Shown: positions 6,862 through 16,529, numbered from the stretch's first letter. The stretch: DNA of 64,000 nt from Desulfospira joergensenii DSM 10085 (GCF_000420085.1 NZ_ATUG01000003.1:1151199-1215198), one strand, 5' to 3'. Made by a program: numbers and translations. The notes: generated from the sequence alone by a model not told the origin.

Positions 6862-8186
6862 TGGAATTTATCCATGAATTCATGCCCCTGATCATGTTCA
6901 CGGCTGTTTTCGCCCTCCTGCTGCTGGGTTTCCCGGTTGCCTTTACCATCGGCGGAGTGGCCATGTTCTTCGGACTCTTTAATTTCGGATCCGGTTTTTT
7001 CGATCTGCTGCCCCTGAGGATCTGGGGTACCATGACCAATTTCACTCTTCTGGCCGTACCCCTGTTCATCTATATGGGGGTCATGCTGGAGAAATCAGGC
7101 CTGGCCGAGGAACTTCTGGAGGCCATGGCCCTTGTTTTCGGCAAGATCCGGGGCGGGCTGGCTGTCTCGGTTATCTTTGTGGGGGCCCTCATGGGCGCCT
7201 CCACCGGTATTGTGGGGGCCACCGTAGTCACCATGGGGCTTTTGTCCGTGCCCACCATGCTCCGGAACCGGTATCACAAGAGCCTGACCACAGGCACCGT
7301 GGCCGCCTCCGGCACCCTGGGCCAGATCATTCCCCCGTCCATCGTTCTGGTTCTCCTGGGAGACATCATGAATGTCCCCGTGGGAGATCTTTTCATCGGC
7401 GCGGTCATCCCTGGATTGATCCTGGTCGCCCTCTATATGGCCTATGTTTTTATCATCGCCATTCTCAAACCGGAATGGGCCCCGCCCATTGACCCGGAGG
7501 TCCTGGCTCAGGTATCCCGCCGGGAATTGATATCCAAGGTCTTCAAGGCCCTTCTCCCGCCGCTTTTCCTGATGATCGCCGTTCTGGGCTCGATTTTCGC
7601 CGGAATTGCCTCTCCCACGGAAGCGGCGTCCGTCGGAGCCGTTGGCGCCACTCTGCTCACGGCCATGCACGGACGGTTCAACTTCCAGATCGTCAAGGAT
7701 GTCATGGATATGACCACCAAGCTGACCTGCATGGTCTTTATCATCCTGGTGGGTGCCTCCACCCTGGGACTGGTTTTCAGGGGACTTGGGGGCGATCACC
7801 TGGTCAGGGGGCTGATTCTGGCCCTGCCCTTCGGAAAATGGGGGATCCTCTTCATCGTCATGTCGATTATCTTTATCGCCGGATTTTTCCTCGATTTTAT
7901 AGAGATCACCTTTATCCACGTTCCGGTTCTGGCCCCGATCATGATCCATCTGGGAGTGGATCCCCTGTGGCTGGCCATCCTGATCGCCGTGAATCTTCAG
8001 ACATCTTTCCTGACACCGCCCTTCGGGTTTTCCCTCTTTTACCTCAAGGGGGTAACCCCGCCTGAAATCGAAACCATGGACATCTACAAGGGGATCATTC
8101 CCTTTGTCATCATACAGATCATCGGCCTTGCCATCATCTGCCTGGTCCCCCAGGCTGTGACCTGGCTGCCCACTGTGCTGTTATAG
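6858..8186 (+). CDS. dctM: TRAP transporter large permease (DctM)
   Basis: Large, transporting subunit of the TRAP system. The 442 residues form about 12 hydrophobic segments. They include the family stretches GxxMGASTGIVGATVVTMGLL, LGQIIPPSIVLVLLG and SPTEAASVGAVGA. It overlaps dctQ at an ATGA junction. A matching binding protein is encoded convergently immediately downstream, across a shared terminator. The substrate cannot be read from the permease. Confidence 0.95.
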   Translation: MMEFIHEFMPLIMFTAVFALLLLGFPVAFTIGGVAMFFGLFNFGSGFFDLLPLRIWGTMTNFTLLAVPLFIYMGVMLEKSGLAEELLEAMALVFGKIRGGLAVSVIFVGALMGASTGIVGATVVTMGLLSVPTMLRNRYHKSLTTGTVAASGTLGQIIPPSIVLVLLGDIMNVPVGDLFIGAVIPGLILVALYMAYVFIIAILKPEWAPPIDPEVLAQVSRRELISKVFKALLPPLFLMIAVLGSIFAGIASPTEAASVGAVGATLLTAMHGRFNFQIVKDVMDMTTKLTCMVFIILVGASTLGLVFRGLGGDHLVRGLILALPFGKWGILFIVMSIIFIAGFFLDFIEITFIHVPVLAPIMIHLGVDPLWLAILIAVNLQTSFLTPPFGFSLFYLKGVTPPEIETMDIYKGIIPFVIIQIIGLAIICLVPQAVTWLPTVLL

Positions 8187-8198
8187 AAACGAACAAAA

Positions 8199-8234
8199 AA
8201 GAGGGGCGGCAGGAAAATTCCCGCCGCCCCTCTT
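8199..8234. terminator. Bidirectional terminator between dctM and dctP
   Basis: AAGAGGGGCGGC (8199-8210) pairs perfectly with GCCGCCCCTCTT (8223-8234). An A-run precedes the stem, giving a U-tract for the leftward dctP transcript. It sits in the convergent gap between dctM and dctP. Confidence 0.85.
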
Positions 8235-8253
8235 CTGGGTCTAATTTACAAGA

Positions 8254-9396
8254 TTAAAGATATTTCAATTTCTGGTAGGGTTCCTCGGTTACCTTGTTCC
8301 ATGCATAAATATTCTTCTGGAATTCGAGAAAGGAATCATAGACTTTCCGGCTCATGGGATCTGAGGCGGCAACTTCCTCCAGCACCTCATGGGCCAGCTT
8401 CTTGAGTTCCTTCAACACCTCTTCCGGGAATTGTTTGAGCTGAACCTTGTGCTCGTTGATCAGAGTTTTCAATGCATCGTTGTTCTTTGCCTCGAACTCG
8501 GACAGCATCCACATATTGCTTTTATAGGTAGCCGCTTCAACAATGGCTTTGAGATCGTCCGGCAGTTCGTTCCAGGCATTGAGATTGACCATGCACTCAA
8601 GGGCGGTGCCGCACTCATGCCACCCGGGATAGTAATAATATTTGGCTGCCTTGTAAAACCCCATCTTGAGATCATGATAAGGTCCCACCCATTCGGTGGC
8701 GTCGATCACCCCCCTGTCCAGGTTGGTGTAGATCTCGCCTCCGGCAACCAGAACCGCATTGCCTCCGGCTTTGGCCAGCACCTTGCCGCCCAGGCCCGGG
8801 ATTCTCATCTTAAGGCCCTTAAGATCGTCCATGGAATTGATTTCCTTGTTGAACCATCCGCCCATCTGAACCCCGGTGTTCCCGGCGACAAAAGGTTTCA
8901 TATTGAATTTCGCATAGAGTTCTTCCCAGAGTTCCATTCCGCCGCCGGACAAAAGCCAGGCATTGATGGACTGGGCATTGAATCCGAATGGAACCGCAGC
9001 AAAGAACTGGGCGGCAGGAGATTTACCGGCCCAGTAATAGGCCGCGCCATGGCCCATCTCAACGGTTCCCTGGCTCACGGCATCGAAAACACCCAGGGGC
9101 GGAACCAGTTCACCGCCGCCGTAAACATCGATCTTCAGCCTGCCGTTGCTCATCTCATCCACCCATTTGGCGATATTGTCCGCACTTTCGCCCAGCATGG
9201 GGAAATGGGGGGGCCAGGTGGTAGCCATTTTCCAGGTATAGGTTTTTGCCTTGGGGGTTTCCTTAACAGCTTCCTTTGACTCTTCCTGTTTCTGGCCTTT
9301 GCAGGAACTTAAGACACCGGCAAGGCCCGCCGTACCGAGGGCTGCCGCGCCTACTCCAACATTCTTGATAAAATCACGCCGTTTGTTGTCTTCCAT
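8254..9396 (-). CDS. dctP: TRAP transporter substrate-binding protein (DctP/TakP-like), Tat lipoprotein
   Basis: Captures substrate outside the inner membrane for DctQM. The N-terminus has a twin-arginine-like KRRDFIK motif, a hydrophobic stretch (GVGAAALGTAGLAGVL) and a lipobox ending SSC. It is therefore probably Tat-exported and lipid-anchored. The mature domain is a DctP-type fold with the conserved arginine region LKGLKMRIPGLGGKV and the motif TNLDRGVIDATEWVGPYHD. The sequence resembles the TakP group that binds 2-oxo or hydroxy acids; substrate assignment is inference. AAAAGGAGATT precedes the start. Being convergent to dctQM is slightly unusual. Confidence 0.9.
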   Translation of the reverse strand: MEDNKRRDFIKNVGVGAAALGTAGLAGVLSSCKGQKQEESKEAVKETPKAKTYTWKMATTWPPHFPMLGESADNIAKWVDEMSNGRLKIDVYGGGELVPPLGVFDAVSQGTVEMGHGAAYYWAGKSPAAQFFAAVPFGFNAQSINAWLLSGGGMELWEELYAKFNMKPFVAGNTGVQMGGWFNKEINSMDDLKGLKMRIPGLGGKVLAKAGGNAVLVAGGEIYTNLDRGVIDATEWVGPYHDLKMGFYKAAKYYYYPGWHECGTALECMVNLNAWNELPDDLKAIVEAATYKSNMWMLSEFEAKNNDALKTLINEHKVQLKQFPEEVLKELKKLAHEVLEEVAASDPMSRKVYDSFLEFQKNIYAWNKVTEEPYQKLKYL

Positions 9397-9586
9397 GCAG
9401 AATCTCCTTTTTGTAATGATTTACTATAAACCCTTTCCCTTAGTCAGCAAATATAGGACAAACCTTAACCGCTTATGACTCAATTACCAAAAATGAAGAT
9501 TATCGAATTACTTAGTCTGGTTTTATGCTCAAACCAGTGATCAAGTCAAGACATAATCCATGAATTCAAAAGGGTGAGGTGTGAAA

Positions 9587-10483
9587 TCAACTGGAAGCGG
9601 AGAGAATCAGGCCGGCCAGGATCAAAACGCCCCCAACGGCATGGAACAGGGATATCCGTTCCCCAAGGACAAAATATGCAATAATCGAAGTGGACAGGGG
9701 AACCAGGTAGATAAACACAGAAGCCAGGGACGCGCCCAGGGCCCTTACCCCGGAATTCCAGAGCAGGTAGGAAAGAATCGACGGGCAGATCCCCAGAAAG
9801 ACAAAGATCCAGAAAACTTTTCCGTCAGCGGAAAAGCCCCCGTAGACGGCGTATTCCCAGAGGTAAAAGGGAAGGATGAACGGGGTCCCCAAAAGAATGA
9901 TGACAAGCAGAAAAGAAACCGGTGAAATGGGAATCGGTCTTTTTTTAAGCATCACCGAGTAAAGGGCCCAGGAGGATATGGCCACCAGGATCATCAGATC
10001 CCCGGGATTGAGTTCCAGCCGGGACAGGACCTGCCAGGAGCCCTGACTGATAATGATGACCACACCGGCCATGGAAACGAGGATGCCCAGGGCATTGAAA
10101 AGTCCGGGGGCTTCCCGGTTGATGGCCCAGGCAAATCCCAGGGTCAGGGCGGGCATGGCCGCCACCATGAGGGAGATATTTGTGGCCGTGGTAAAATTGG
10201 CCCCCACATAGACCAGGGAATTGTAAACGGCCACGCTGGGGATGGACAATAAAAAAAGGAATCCCTTGTTTTCAAGGATGACCGGCATATCTTTTTTGAG
10301 ATTTTTCAATGCAAAGGGGGTCAGAAAAACAAGGGCCGATACCCACCTGAAAAAGGATACGGCCATGGGCCGGACCTCCAGGGTGATCCCCCTGGCAATC
10401 ACGTTGTTGACGCCCCAGAAAAACACCGCCAGGGCCAGGCCGCATCCCGCCGTCACCCGTATGCCGGCCCATTGTTTTTTCAT
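9587..10483 (-). CDS. EamA/DMT-family permease
   Basis: A 298-residue inner-membrane protein with ten hydrophobic segments arranged as two EamA repeats, typical of drug/metabolite transporters. Conserved stretches include FFRWVSALVFLTPFALK and SIIAYFVLGERISLFHAVGGVLILAG. It overlaps mqnA by four bases at the end of the mqn operon. That position suggests a role linked to menaquinone precursors or the purine by-product, but this is inference and the substrate is unknown. Confidence 0.85.
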   Translation of the reverse strand: MKKQWAGIRVTAGCGLALAVFFWGVNNVIARGITLEVRPMAVSFFRWVSALVFLTPFALKNLKKDMPVILENKGFLFLLSIPSVAVYNSLVYVGANFTTATNISLMVAAMPALTLGFAWAINREAPGLFNALGILVSMAGVVIIISQGSWQVLSRLELNPGDLMILVAISSWALYSVMLKKRPIPISPVSFLLVIILLGTPFILPFYLWEYAVYGGFSADGKVFWIFVFLGICPSILSYLLWNSGVRALGASLASVFIYLVPLSTSIIAYFVLGERISLFHAVGGVLILAGLILSASS

Positions 10484-11310
10484 TGGAAAAATTCCACCCT
10501 TGCCGGTTGACGTAAAATTCCATGTTCATAAAGCAGACCAAAAAATTTCTTCATTCCCTCTATCTTGGGGCGGTCCAGATCGCAGTGAAGCAGATGATAG
10601 TAATTTTCCAGCATGGCCCTTGAAAGGCCCAGTTTACTGCAGCCCCTGTCCACGACTTCGTCTATATGCTCGTACCCCTGTTCCCTTGAACGGCAAAGGA
10701 TTTCCACGGCCTGTTTTACCCGGTCCGGATGTTCCCGGGCAAAGGATCTCCTTACCGCCCATACGGCAAAAACAAAGGGAAGTCCGGTCATTTCAAACCA
10801 GGACTGCCCAAGGTCGATCTTCTGTGAAAACCTGTCTTCCCATGGCTGGGTCAGGGCCGCGTCGCCGATGACCATGACCGCCTCCACGTCTTCCGGGATT
10901 CTGTTGATATCGTTGGTCGGTCCCACCATCAGTTCCGGCTCTATCCTTTTCATGGCAAAGATCATCTTGAGCAGGGAGGCCCCGGTGGCCGATTCCCTGG
11001 AAAAGAGGACCTTTTTTCCTGTAAGCTCTTCCAGGGAAGAATTGGATGCACAGATCACGCTCATCACCTCCCGGTGGCTGGAGATGGAAAAATCCGGAAT
11101 CAAGAGAAGATCTTCCGTGTTCATGCCGTAAAAGGCTGCGGAGATGGGACTGATATCCACCTCACCCGTCCGGATCTGATGGTTCAGGGCAGCCGGCACA
11201 TCGGTGACCAGGGTGAGCCAGTCCGGGGCCAGGCCCCGGTCAAGACCGTAATATACCGGGGAGGCGTTGATATAGCTGATTCTCCCCATTCTTAGTTTAT
11301 CAGAATTCAT
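10480..11310 (-). CDS. mqnA: Chorismate dehydratase MqnA
   Basis: First enzyme of the futalosine route to menaquinone: it dehydrates chorismate to 3-(1-carboxyvinyloxy)benzoate in the cytoplasm. The 276 residues have the periplasmic-binding-protein-like fold of the MqnA/MqnD family, with the family N-terminus RMGRISYINASPVYYGLD and an S-R-E-S-A-T-G-A-S segment in the middle. It overlaps the amidohydrolase gene upstream by 11 bases and the EamA gene downstream by four. Its place beside mqnE and mqnC separates it from MqnD, which shares the fold. Confidence 0.92.
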   Translation of the reverse strand: MNSDKLRMGRISYINASPVYYGLDRGLAPDWLTLVTDVPAALNHQIRTGEVDISPISAAFYGMNTEDLLLIPDFSISSHREVMSVICASNSSLEELTGKKVLFSRESATGASLLKMIFAMKRIEPELMVGPTNDINRIPEDVEAVMVIGDAALTQPWEDRFSQKIDLGQSWFEMTGLPFVFAVWAVRRSFAREHPDRVKQAVEILCRSREQGYEHIDEVVDRGCSKLGLSRAMLENYYHLLHCDLDRPKIEGMKKFFGLLYEHGILRQPARVEFFQ

Positions 11311-12490
11311 TGGATGTCAATCTTTCCCTTAATTCGTATTTATCCCGGGCCTCAAGGTCTACATAGATAAAAGCGGCCTGCTTTCCCCGCTCAAGGGTGC
11401 CGCTGAATCCTTCGCACCCCAGGGCCCTGGCCCCGTTGATGGTGGCCATGGCCAGAAGATCCCGGGGTAAAGTCCCGGGGAAATGTTTTTTTACAAATTC
11501 CATCTCATCAAAAATCCCCAGGGAATCGCAGGAGGCCAGGCTGTCCGTGCCCAGGGCCGGTGCCAGGTTTTTGGCCAGCATGGTTTCGATGTCCGGCAGC
11601 CTCCCATGCAGGTTCAAATTGCTCCGGGGGCAGATGCAGGCATGGGCTCCGGATCGGGCCAGGATGTCCAGATCCCGGGTTTCCAGCCGGATCAGGTGAA
11701 CGCAGAGGGTCCAAGGATCCAGCAAGCCCAGGTCATCCAGGTATTGAACCGGGCTTTTTGATCCCAGGGGCCATGAACGGGTATCAATCCCCCGGCTTTC
11801 CAGAAAGGCTTTCCACTCCCCTGCCCCTCCCCGGATAAACCGGAATTCTTCTTCGGATTCGGCCACATGGATGGAAAAGGGAAGGCCTGAATCCCGGGCA
11901 GCCTTTTTCAGGTCCTGAAGCAGGTCCGGGGCCGTGGTGTGGGGGCTGTGTCCGGCAACGGAAAAGGAGAGTCTTTCCCGGTTTTCAAGTTCGGATTCCA
12001 TGGGGGCGGTCCCCAGGAATTCATGGAACCAGACCCCGCCAAGGAGGCTCTTTTCCAGAAGTTCCCGGGTGATGCCCAGGGTGGAAATTTCCCCCACAAG
12101 GCCGATCCCCAGGGATTCCATCTCCCTGACCGCTTTGGCAGCACCGGCTGCAAGACCTGCCGGCCCCAGGGCCTCCCTTTCCTTGAGCAGGGCCCGGACC
12201 CAGGGCTGAAACCCACGGCCCAGTGGCAGACGGTTCTTCAGGGCCGACAATTCCAAATGAAGGTGGGTATTGACCAGGACCGGCATGAGTACCCCGGATC
12301 CATGGTCCGTGACCGGTTCTCTCCCCGAACCCTGCCCGGCCGGACCTGTTTTAAGGATTTTCCCTCCGGCCGTTTCAACCTGGCCGTTTTCAATCACCCG
12401 GTCCGGGTCAACCAGAATCCATTTGGCCCTGTGGATCTTGGGAGCTCCGGTCTCCCGGATCATGGCAATGGAGGATTGTTTTTTTTTCAT
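11300..12490 (-). CDS. Amidohydrolase, probable aminofutalosine deaminase
   Basis: Metal-dependent hydrolase of the amidohydrolase superfamily, 396 residues. The N-terminal metal motif HLHLE (after VLVNT), the mid-protein SIHVAESEEEF, CVHLIRLE and the late TDSLAS aspartate are all present in the usual order. Between mqnC and mqnA the likely job is deamination of aminofutalosine to futalosine, which some futalosine-pathway bacteria need before MqnB. A generic adenosine or guanine deaminase is the alternative. It overlaps mqnC by four bases and mqnA by 11. No mqnB or mqnD is in the window. Confidence 0.8.
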   Translation of the reverse strand: MKKKQSSIAMIRETGAPKIHRAKWILVDPDRVIENGQVETAGGKILKTGPAGQGSGREPVTDHGSGVLMPVLVNTHLHLELSALKNRLPLGRGFQPWVRALLKEREALGPAGLAAGAAKAVREMESLGIGLVGEISTLGITRELLEKSLLGGVWFHEFLGTAPMESELENRERLSFSVAGHSPHTTAPDLLQDLKKAARDSGLPFSIHVAESEEEFRFIRGGAGEWKAFLESRGIDTRSWPLGSKSPVQYLDDLGLLDPWTLCVHLIRLETRDLDILARSGAHACICPRSNLNLHGRLPDIETMLAKNLAPALGTDSLASCDSLGIFDEMEFVKKHFPGTLPRDLLAMATINGARALGCEGFSGTLERGKQAAFIYVDLEARDKYELRERLTSNEF

Positions 12491-13548
12491 ACCCGGTTGT
12501 AATAACAGTCCCGCTGCCGGGGCTCAAACCCGGCCGTTGAGATCAAGCGTTTGAGTTCGGACTCCGGCAGCATGAAATCCACCCCGGCCGAGGCCACCAC
12601 GTTTTCCTCGATCATGGTGGACCCCATGTCATTGGCCCCGAAAAAGAGTGCGGTCTGGGCGATCTTGTCTCCCTGGGTCACCCAGGAAGCCTGGACATTG
12701 TCGATGTTGTCCAGAAAGATCCTGGCCAGGGCCAGTACCTTCAGATATTCGGCACTGGTTTTCTTTTTCACGGTAATCTTTGTATTGCCCGGCTGAAAGG
12801 TCCAGGGAATGAAGGCGGTAAAGCCGCCTGTTTCATCCTGGAGATTCCGGATCCTGTCCATGTGCTCGACGATATGACGGTCCTTTTCCAGATGGCCGAA
12901 CATCATGGTGGCCGAAGATCTCATCCCCAGGTTGTGGGCCCTGCGCATGACATCCAGCCAGGCGTCGGACATGCACTTGTTGGGGGAGACCTTTTTTCTG
13001 ACCTCGTCGCAGAGGATCTCGGCCCCGCCGCCGGGGATGGAGGCAAGCCCGGCTTTCTGAAGGGTCTGGAGGGTCTCTGTAACGCTGAGATTGGATTTTC
13101 CTGCAAGAAAGTCGATCTCCGGGGGGGAGAATCCATGGATATGGATATCAAAATTATCCCGGATAAACTCCAGCATATCCACATAAAAATCAAGCTCAAG
13201 ATCCGGATGCATGCCCCCCTGGAGCAGAATCTGGGTGCCTCCCAGGTCAAGGGTCTCCTGGATCTTATCTGCCAGCTCCTGTCTGGACAGGACATAGCCC
13301 GGACTTTGGAGGCCGGGGGTCTCGTAAAAGGCGCAGAACCGACATCCGGACATGCAGATATTGGTGTAATTGATGTTTCTGTCAACCACATAGGTGACCC
13401 GTTTTTCAGGATGGAGATCAAACCTACGCTGGTTGGCCAGACTTCCCAGGGTGAGCAGATCTGCTTCCTTAAACAGGATCAGGGCCTGGTCCGGGGAAAT
13501 CCGCTTATTTTCCTGCACAGATGTAACAATGGTGTGAAAAGAATTCAT
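12487..13548 (-). CDS. mqnC: Cyclic dehypoxanthinyl futalosine synthase MqnC
   Basis: Radical-SAM enzyme that cyclises dehypoxanthine futalosine in menaquinone synthesis. The 353 residues carry the iron-sulfur motif CMSGCRFC after DRNINYTNI. Further family stretches are LLQGGMHPDLELDFY, GGGAEIL and FIPWTFQPGNT, which separate MqnC from MqnE. It starts 11 bases after the mqnE stop and overlaps the next gene by four bases. Two radical-SAM paralogues side by side is the usual mqn arrangement. Confidence 0.95.
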   Translation of the reverse strand: MNSFHTIVTSVQENKRISPDQALILFKEADLLTLGSLANQRRFDLHPEKRVTYVVDRNINYTNICMSGCRFCAFYETPGLQSPGYVLSRQELADKIQETLDLGGTQILLQGGMHPDLELDFYVDMLEFIRDNFDIHIHGFSPPEIDFLAGKSNLSVTETLQTLQKAGLASIPGGGAEILCDEVRKKVSPNKCMSDAWLDVMRRAHNLGMRSSATMMFGHLEKDRHIVEHMDRIRNLQDETGGFTAFIPWTFQPGNTKITVKKKTSAEYLKVLALARIFLDNIDNVQASWVTQGDKIAQTALFFGANDMGSTMIEENVVASAGVDFMLPESELKRLISTAGFEPRQRDCYYNRV

Positions 13549-13559
13549 AATCTATATCT

Positions 13560-14651
13560 TTACGCGGTGACGGGGTTATAAAAGGAATCCCTCCGGACCG
13601 GTTCAAAACCGGATGCCCGGATCATATCTTCCATCTGACCCCGGGTCAGGCCCTTGGCCGATTTTGCTCCGGCCGTATGGGTAATCCGTTCCTCTATGAT
13701 GGTACCGTCCAGATCGTCGGCCCCGAAATTGAGGGCCACCTGGGCCAGGGATTCTCCGATCATGACCCAGTAAGCCTTGATATGGTCAAAGTTGTCCAGG
13801 ATCAGCCGGGCAGCGGCAATGTTTTTCAGGTCGTCCACGGCTGTGGTGGGCGGCAGATGGGATAGTTCCGTGTTCCGGGAGTGGAATGCAAGGGGGATAA
13901 AAGCGGAAAACCCCCGGGTCTCGTCCTGGATCTCTCTCAGGGTCATCAGATGCTCAACCCTTTCCTCCAGGGTTTCAATATGGCCGTAAAGCATGGTGGC
14001 ATTGGTGGTGATTCCGGCTTCATGGACCTTTTTCACGATTTCGACCCAGCGTTGGTGTCCGATTTTCCTGGGAAAAAGCTCGTCATGGACCCTGGAGTTG
14101 AGGACCTCTGCCCCGCCGCCGGGCATCATGTCCAGGCCGGCCGTTTTCAGGGCAAGGATGGTCTGATCCAGGGAGAGCCCGGAAATTTCGGCAAGATAGT
14201 CGATTTCCACACAGGTAAAGGCTTTGACCGCGGCCGATGGGCGGACCTTTTTGATGACCTTTAACAGATCAATGAAATAGTCAAACCCCAGGGTCTCATT
14301 GAGCCCGCCGACCACATGAAGTTCGTCCATTGGCTCGTCAATCCGCTCCAGAAGTCTTTTTTCGATTTCTTGGATGGACCAGATATAGGCGCCCTCTTCC
14401 CCTTTGTCCTTGGCATAGGCGCAGAACCGGCACCTGTTTTTACAGATATTGGTATAGTTTAAATGCTGGTTGACCACATAATAGGCTTTTTTCCCATGCC
14501 TGGCCTTTCTCACATAATCTGCGATCCGGCCCAGTCCCATGAGGTCCCGGGTATTATAAATACAAATCCCGTCCTCCTTGGAAAGACGGGAACCCTGGCG
14601 GACCTTGGCAAAAACCGGCTCAAGATCCGCATCCAGAAATTCTATATTCAT
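13560..14651 (-). CDS. mqnE: Aminofutalosine synthase MqnE
   Basis: Radical-SAM enzyme joining the MqnA product to an adenosyl radical to give aminofutalosine. The 363 residues contain CKNRCRFC after HLNYTNI, then AYAKDKGEEGAY, VVGGLNE and GGGAEVLNSRVHDE, all typical of MqnE. Its ATG shares one base with the stop of the upstream zinc-ribbon gene (TAATG), so the mqn genes are coupled to the ParA-containing gene set. Confidence 0.95.
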   Translation of the reverse strand: MNIEFLDADLEPVFAKVRQGSRLSKEDGICIYNTRDLMGLGRIADYVRKARHGKKAYYVVNQHLNYTNICKNRCRFCAYAKDKGEEGAYIWSIQEIEKRLLERIDEPMDELHVVGGLNETLGFDYFIDLLKVIKKVRPSAAVKAFTCVEIDYLAEISGLSLDQTILALKTAGLDMMPGGGAEVLNSRVHDELFPRKIGHQRWVEIVKKVHEAGITTNATMLYGHIETLEERVEHLMTLREIQDETRGFSAFIPLAFHSRNTELSHLPPTTAVDDLKNIAAARLILDNFDHIKAYWVMIGESLAQVALNFGADDLDGTIIEERITHTAGAKSAKGLTRGQMEDMIRASGFEPVRRDSFYNPVTA

Positions 14652-16090
14652 TAATGCCTCTTTTTTCTTCTCACTACCCTTTTTTTCTTTTTGGGCTGTT
14701 CTGTTGGAGTCGTCACATTGGTTTTGGGGTCAAGGAGATTGTTCTGGCTGTAAGGGCATGCGGCTCTGGGGCATTTGAGCCCTTTTTCCCCACTGGGAGT
14801 GGTGATCTCCGTTAAAAAGGGATTTTTGCACAGGGGACATTGAAAATGGTAGGGCATGTCCCAGCTGACAAACCGGCAATCCGGCTTTGAACAGGAGTAG
14901 TAGTTCTTGCCCTTTTCCGTTGTCCGGGTCACCACTTCCCCCTGGGAACACAAGGGGCAGACCATGGCCAGATCACTTTCAAACTCGGCGATACGGGATT
15001 CAATATCATCATCTGCAAGGGATGTATCCTTGCCGGGTCCGGAACCGGCTCCGCCAGACGCGGCCTTGTCCTGTTCCATTTGACGGATCCGCTCCTCTTC
15101 CTGGCGAATCCTTTCCTCCATGGCCCGAAGCTGGGCTTCCTTTTCCGCCATGAGGGCTTCCTTTTCTTCCAGAAGCGCGGCCTTTTCCTTGGCCAGCTTC
15201 AGTTCCGCCTCTTTTTCCTCCAGGGCCTTGAGCTGCTCTGCGGATTTTCTGGCGGACTCTTCCGCCTCTTTTATTTTTTCGTCCTTTTCAACCAGCTGTT
15301 TTGCCAGCTCCGCCGCTTTTCTGGCCTCTTCCTCCTCTTTTCTGGCCGCTTCCTTCTGGGCTTCAATCTCTTCCTTGGTGGGCCCCTTGTCAAAAACATC
15401 CTGGACCCGGACCCGTTCCTTGTATTCATCCGCCCTTCTCCGGCCCTTCATGATCTGGGACAGCCGGTTAAGGTTTTCCTTTTTCAGCTTCTGGGAAATT
15501 TCCCGGGTCTGGACAGGGGCCTTAACCGCTCCCGAAGCCATGTCCGTTGCCAGTTTTTCCGCACGATCCTTTTGAACGGCAACCCCCCGGGTTTTGAGGG
15601 AGGTTTCAAAACTGGCCATGGCAAGGTCCAGGGTTTTGCGCCCCGAGTTCACCTCATCGTTCATCTGAAGAACAAAGGCGATCAGGTTCATCCCCTGCAT
15701 GCCCGGAAACATGGAATCCAGAAGTCCGGCCATCATGAATGAGGGCATCTCGGCCTTGAGGTCTTCTGTTTCGGATCTGGAAATGTACCCCTTTTCCACA
15801 AGGGATTCAAAGGACCGGTCAAGGTAATCGTCCTTTTCAAGCCCGATATCCACCAGCTCGTTGATAAAAGATTCCTTTACATACCTTTCCGGCGGGAAGT
15901 CGGAGTACTGCTTGATCTCCCTTTCCCTCTCCACGATAATGGTGATGCAGGAGATGCTGGCAAGATTAAAAGACATCATTGCCGAGTCCGTATCCACATC
16001 AATAAAGGCGGTTATTTCCCGGGCAAGGATTTCATCCAGTTTTTTTCTGACGTGGGACGCGTCCATTTCATTCTCTTCGGGCATGCCCAT
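14651..16090 (-). CDS. Coiled-coil protein with C-terminal topoisomerase-type zinc ribbons
   Basis: Of 479 residues, the first 220 are helical and unrecognised. About 230-355 is a long charged coiled coil rich in Glu, Lys and Ala, and a Gly/Ser linker follows. The C-terminus has two Cys4 zinc ribbons of the topoisomerase I type (CPLCSQGEVV...YYSCSKPDC, then CPLCKNPF...LKCPRAAC) and ends in a Lys/Arg-rich tail. Nucleic-acid or protein binding is likely, but I cannot name a function. It overlaps the 139-residue gene by one base and mqnE by one base. Confidence 0.75.
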   Translation of the reverse strand: MGMPEENEMDASHVRKKLDEILAREITAFIDVDTDSAMMSFNLASISCITIIVEREREIKQYSDFPPERYVKESFINELVDIGLEKDDYLDRSFESLVEKGYISRSETEDLKAEMPSFMMAGLLDSMFPGMQGMNLIAFVLQMNDEVNSGRKTLDLAMASFETSLKTRGVAVQKDRAEKLATDMASGAVKAPVQTREISQKLKKENLNRLSQIMKGRRRADEYKERVRVQDVFDKGPTKEEIEAQKEAARKEEEEARKAAELAKQLVEKDEKIKEAEESARKSAEQLKALEEKEAELKLAKEKAALLEEKEALMAEKEAQLRAMEERIRQEEERIRQMEQDKAASGGAGSGPGKDTSLADDDIESRIAEFESDLAMVCPLCSQGEVVTRTTEKGKNYYSCSKPDCRFVSWDMPYHFQCPLCKNPFLTEITTPSGEKGLKCPRAACPYSQNNLLDPKTNVTTPTEQPKKKKRVVRRKKRH

Positions 16091-16509
16091 TATTCGTCTC
16101 CTTCATTGATCTCATGGATCATGTCTGCTATGTCCGAGGCCATCTGCTCCACTTTTTCCTTTTTTTCCTGGTCAGGCTCATCCTGAACTTCGGATTCAGA
16201 GTCCGGGTCCGCATCCAAAAGATCTTCTTCATCATCGGAATCTCCCCCCAGGGTCGACATCTCAAGGCATTCTCCCTGGCGGTTGAAAATCAGGGAAAGG
16301 GGGACCTTTATCTCAAAATCAAACCGATAGGCGATCTGGTCATTATGAACGATCAAATCACCGTTTTTATAGTCGACCTCATCCTGGAGGGTGAAGTGAT
16401 GCTGTTCAATGAGCATCTTTTCAATGGCTTCCCAGTCAAGTTCCGCATTAATGGTATCAATGAACTCTTTTTCGCTTTCCTTTATGGATTCCGGATTTGT
16501 AAGTTTCAT
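16090..16509 (-). CDS. Conserved-looking acidic hypothetical protein
   Basis: A 139-residue protein. Residues 1-85 look like a compact alpha/beta domain (LDWEAIEKMLIEQHHFTLQ, then IAYRFDFEIKVPLSLIF). A very acidic low-complexity stretch (about 92-118) and a helical tail follow. No signal or membrane segment is seen. It lies 20 bases after the ParA-like gene and overlaps the zinc-ribbon gene, so the three are probably one functional set. Not recognised. Confidence 0.65.
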   Translation of the reverse strand: MKLTNPESIKESEKEFIDTINAELDWEAIEKMLIEQHHFTLQDEVDYKNGDLIVHNDQIAYRFDFEIKVPLSLIFNRQGECLEMSTLGGDSDDEEDLLDADPDSESEVQDEPDQEKKEKVEQMASDIADMIHEINEGDE

Positions 16510-16529
16510 GAATCACCTGCTCTAAACCT

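Noticed and set aside
7095..7949. Long minus-strand frame opposite dctM
   Set aside because: Gly/Asp/Gln-rich shadow of a membrane-protein gene; no ribosome site.
8389..9279. Long plus-strand frame opposite dctP
   Set aside because: Shadow of the dctP gene, which has full signal, motifs and ribosome site.
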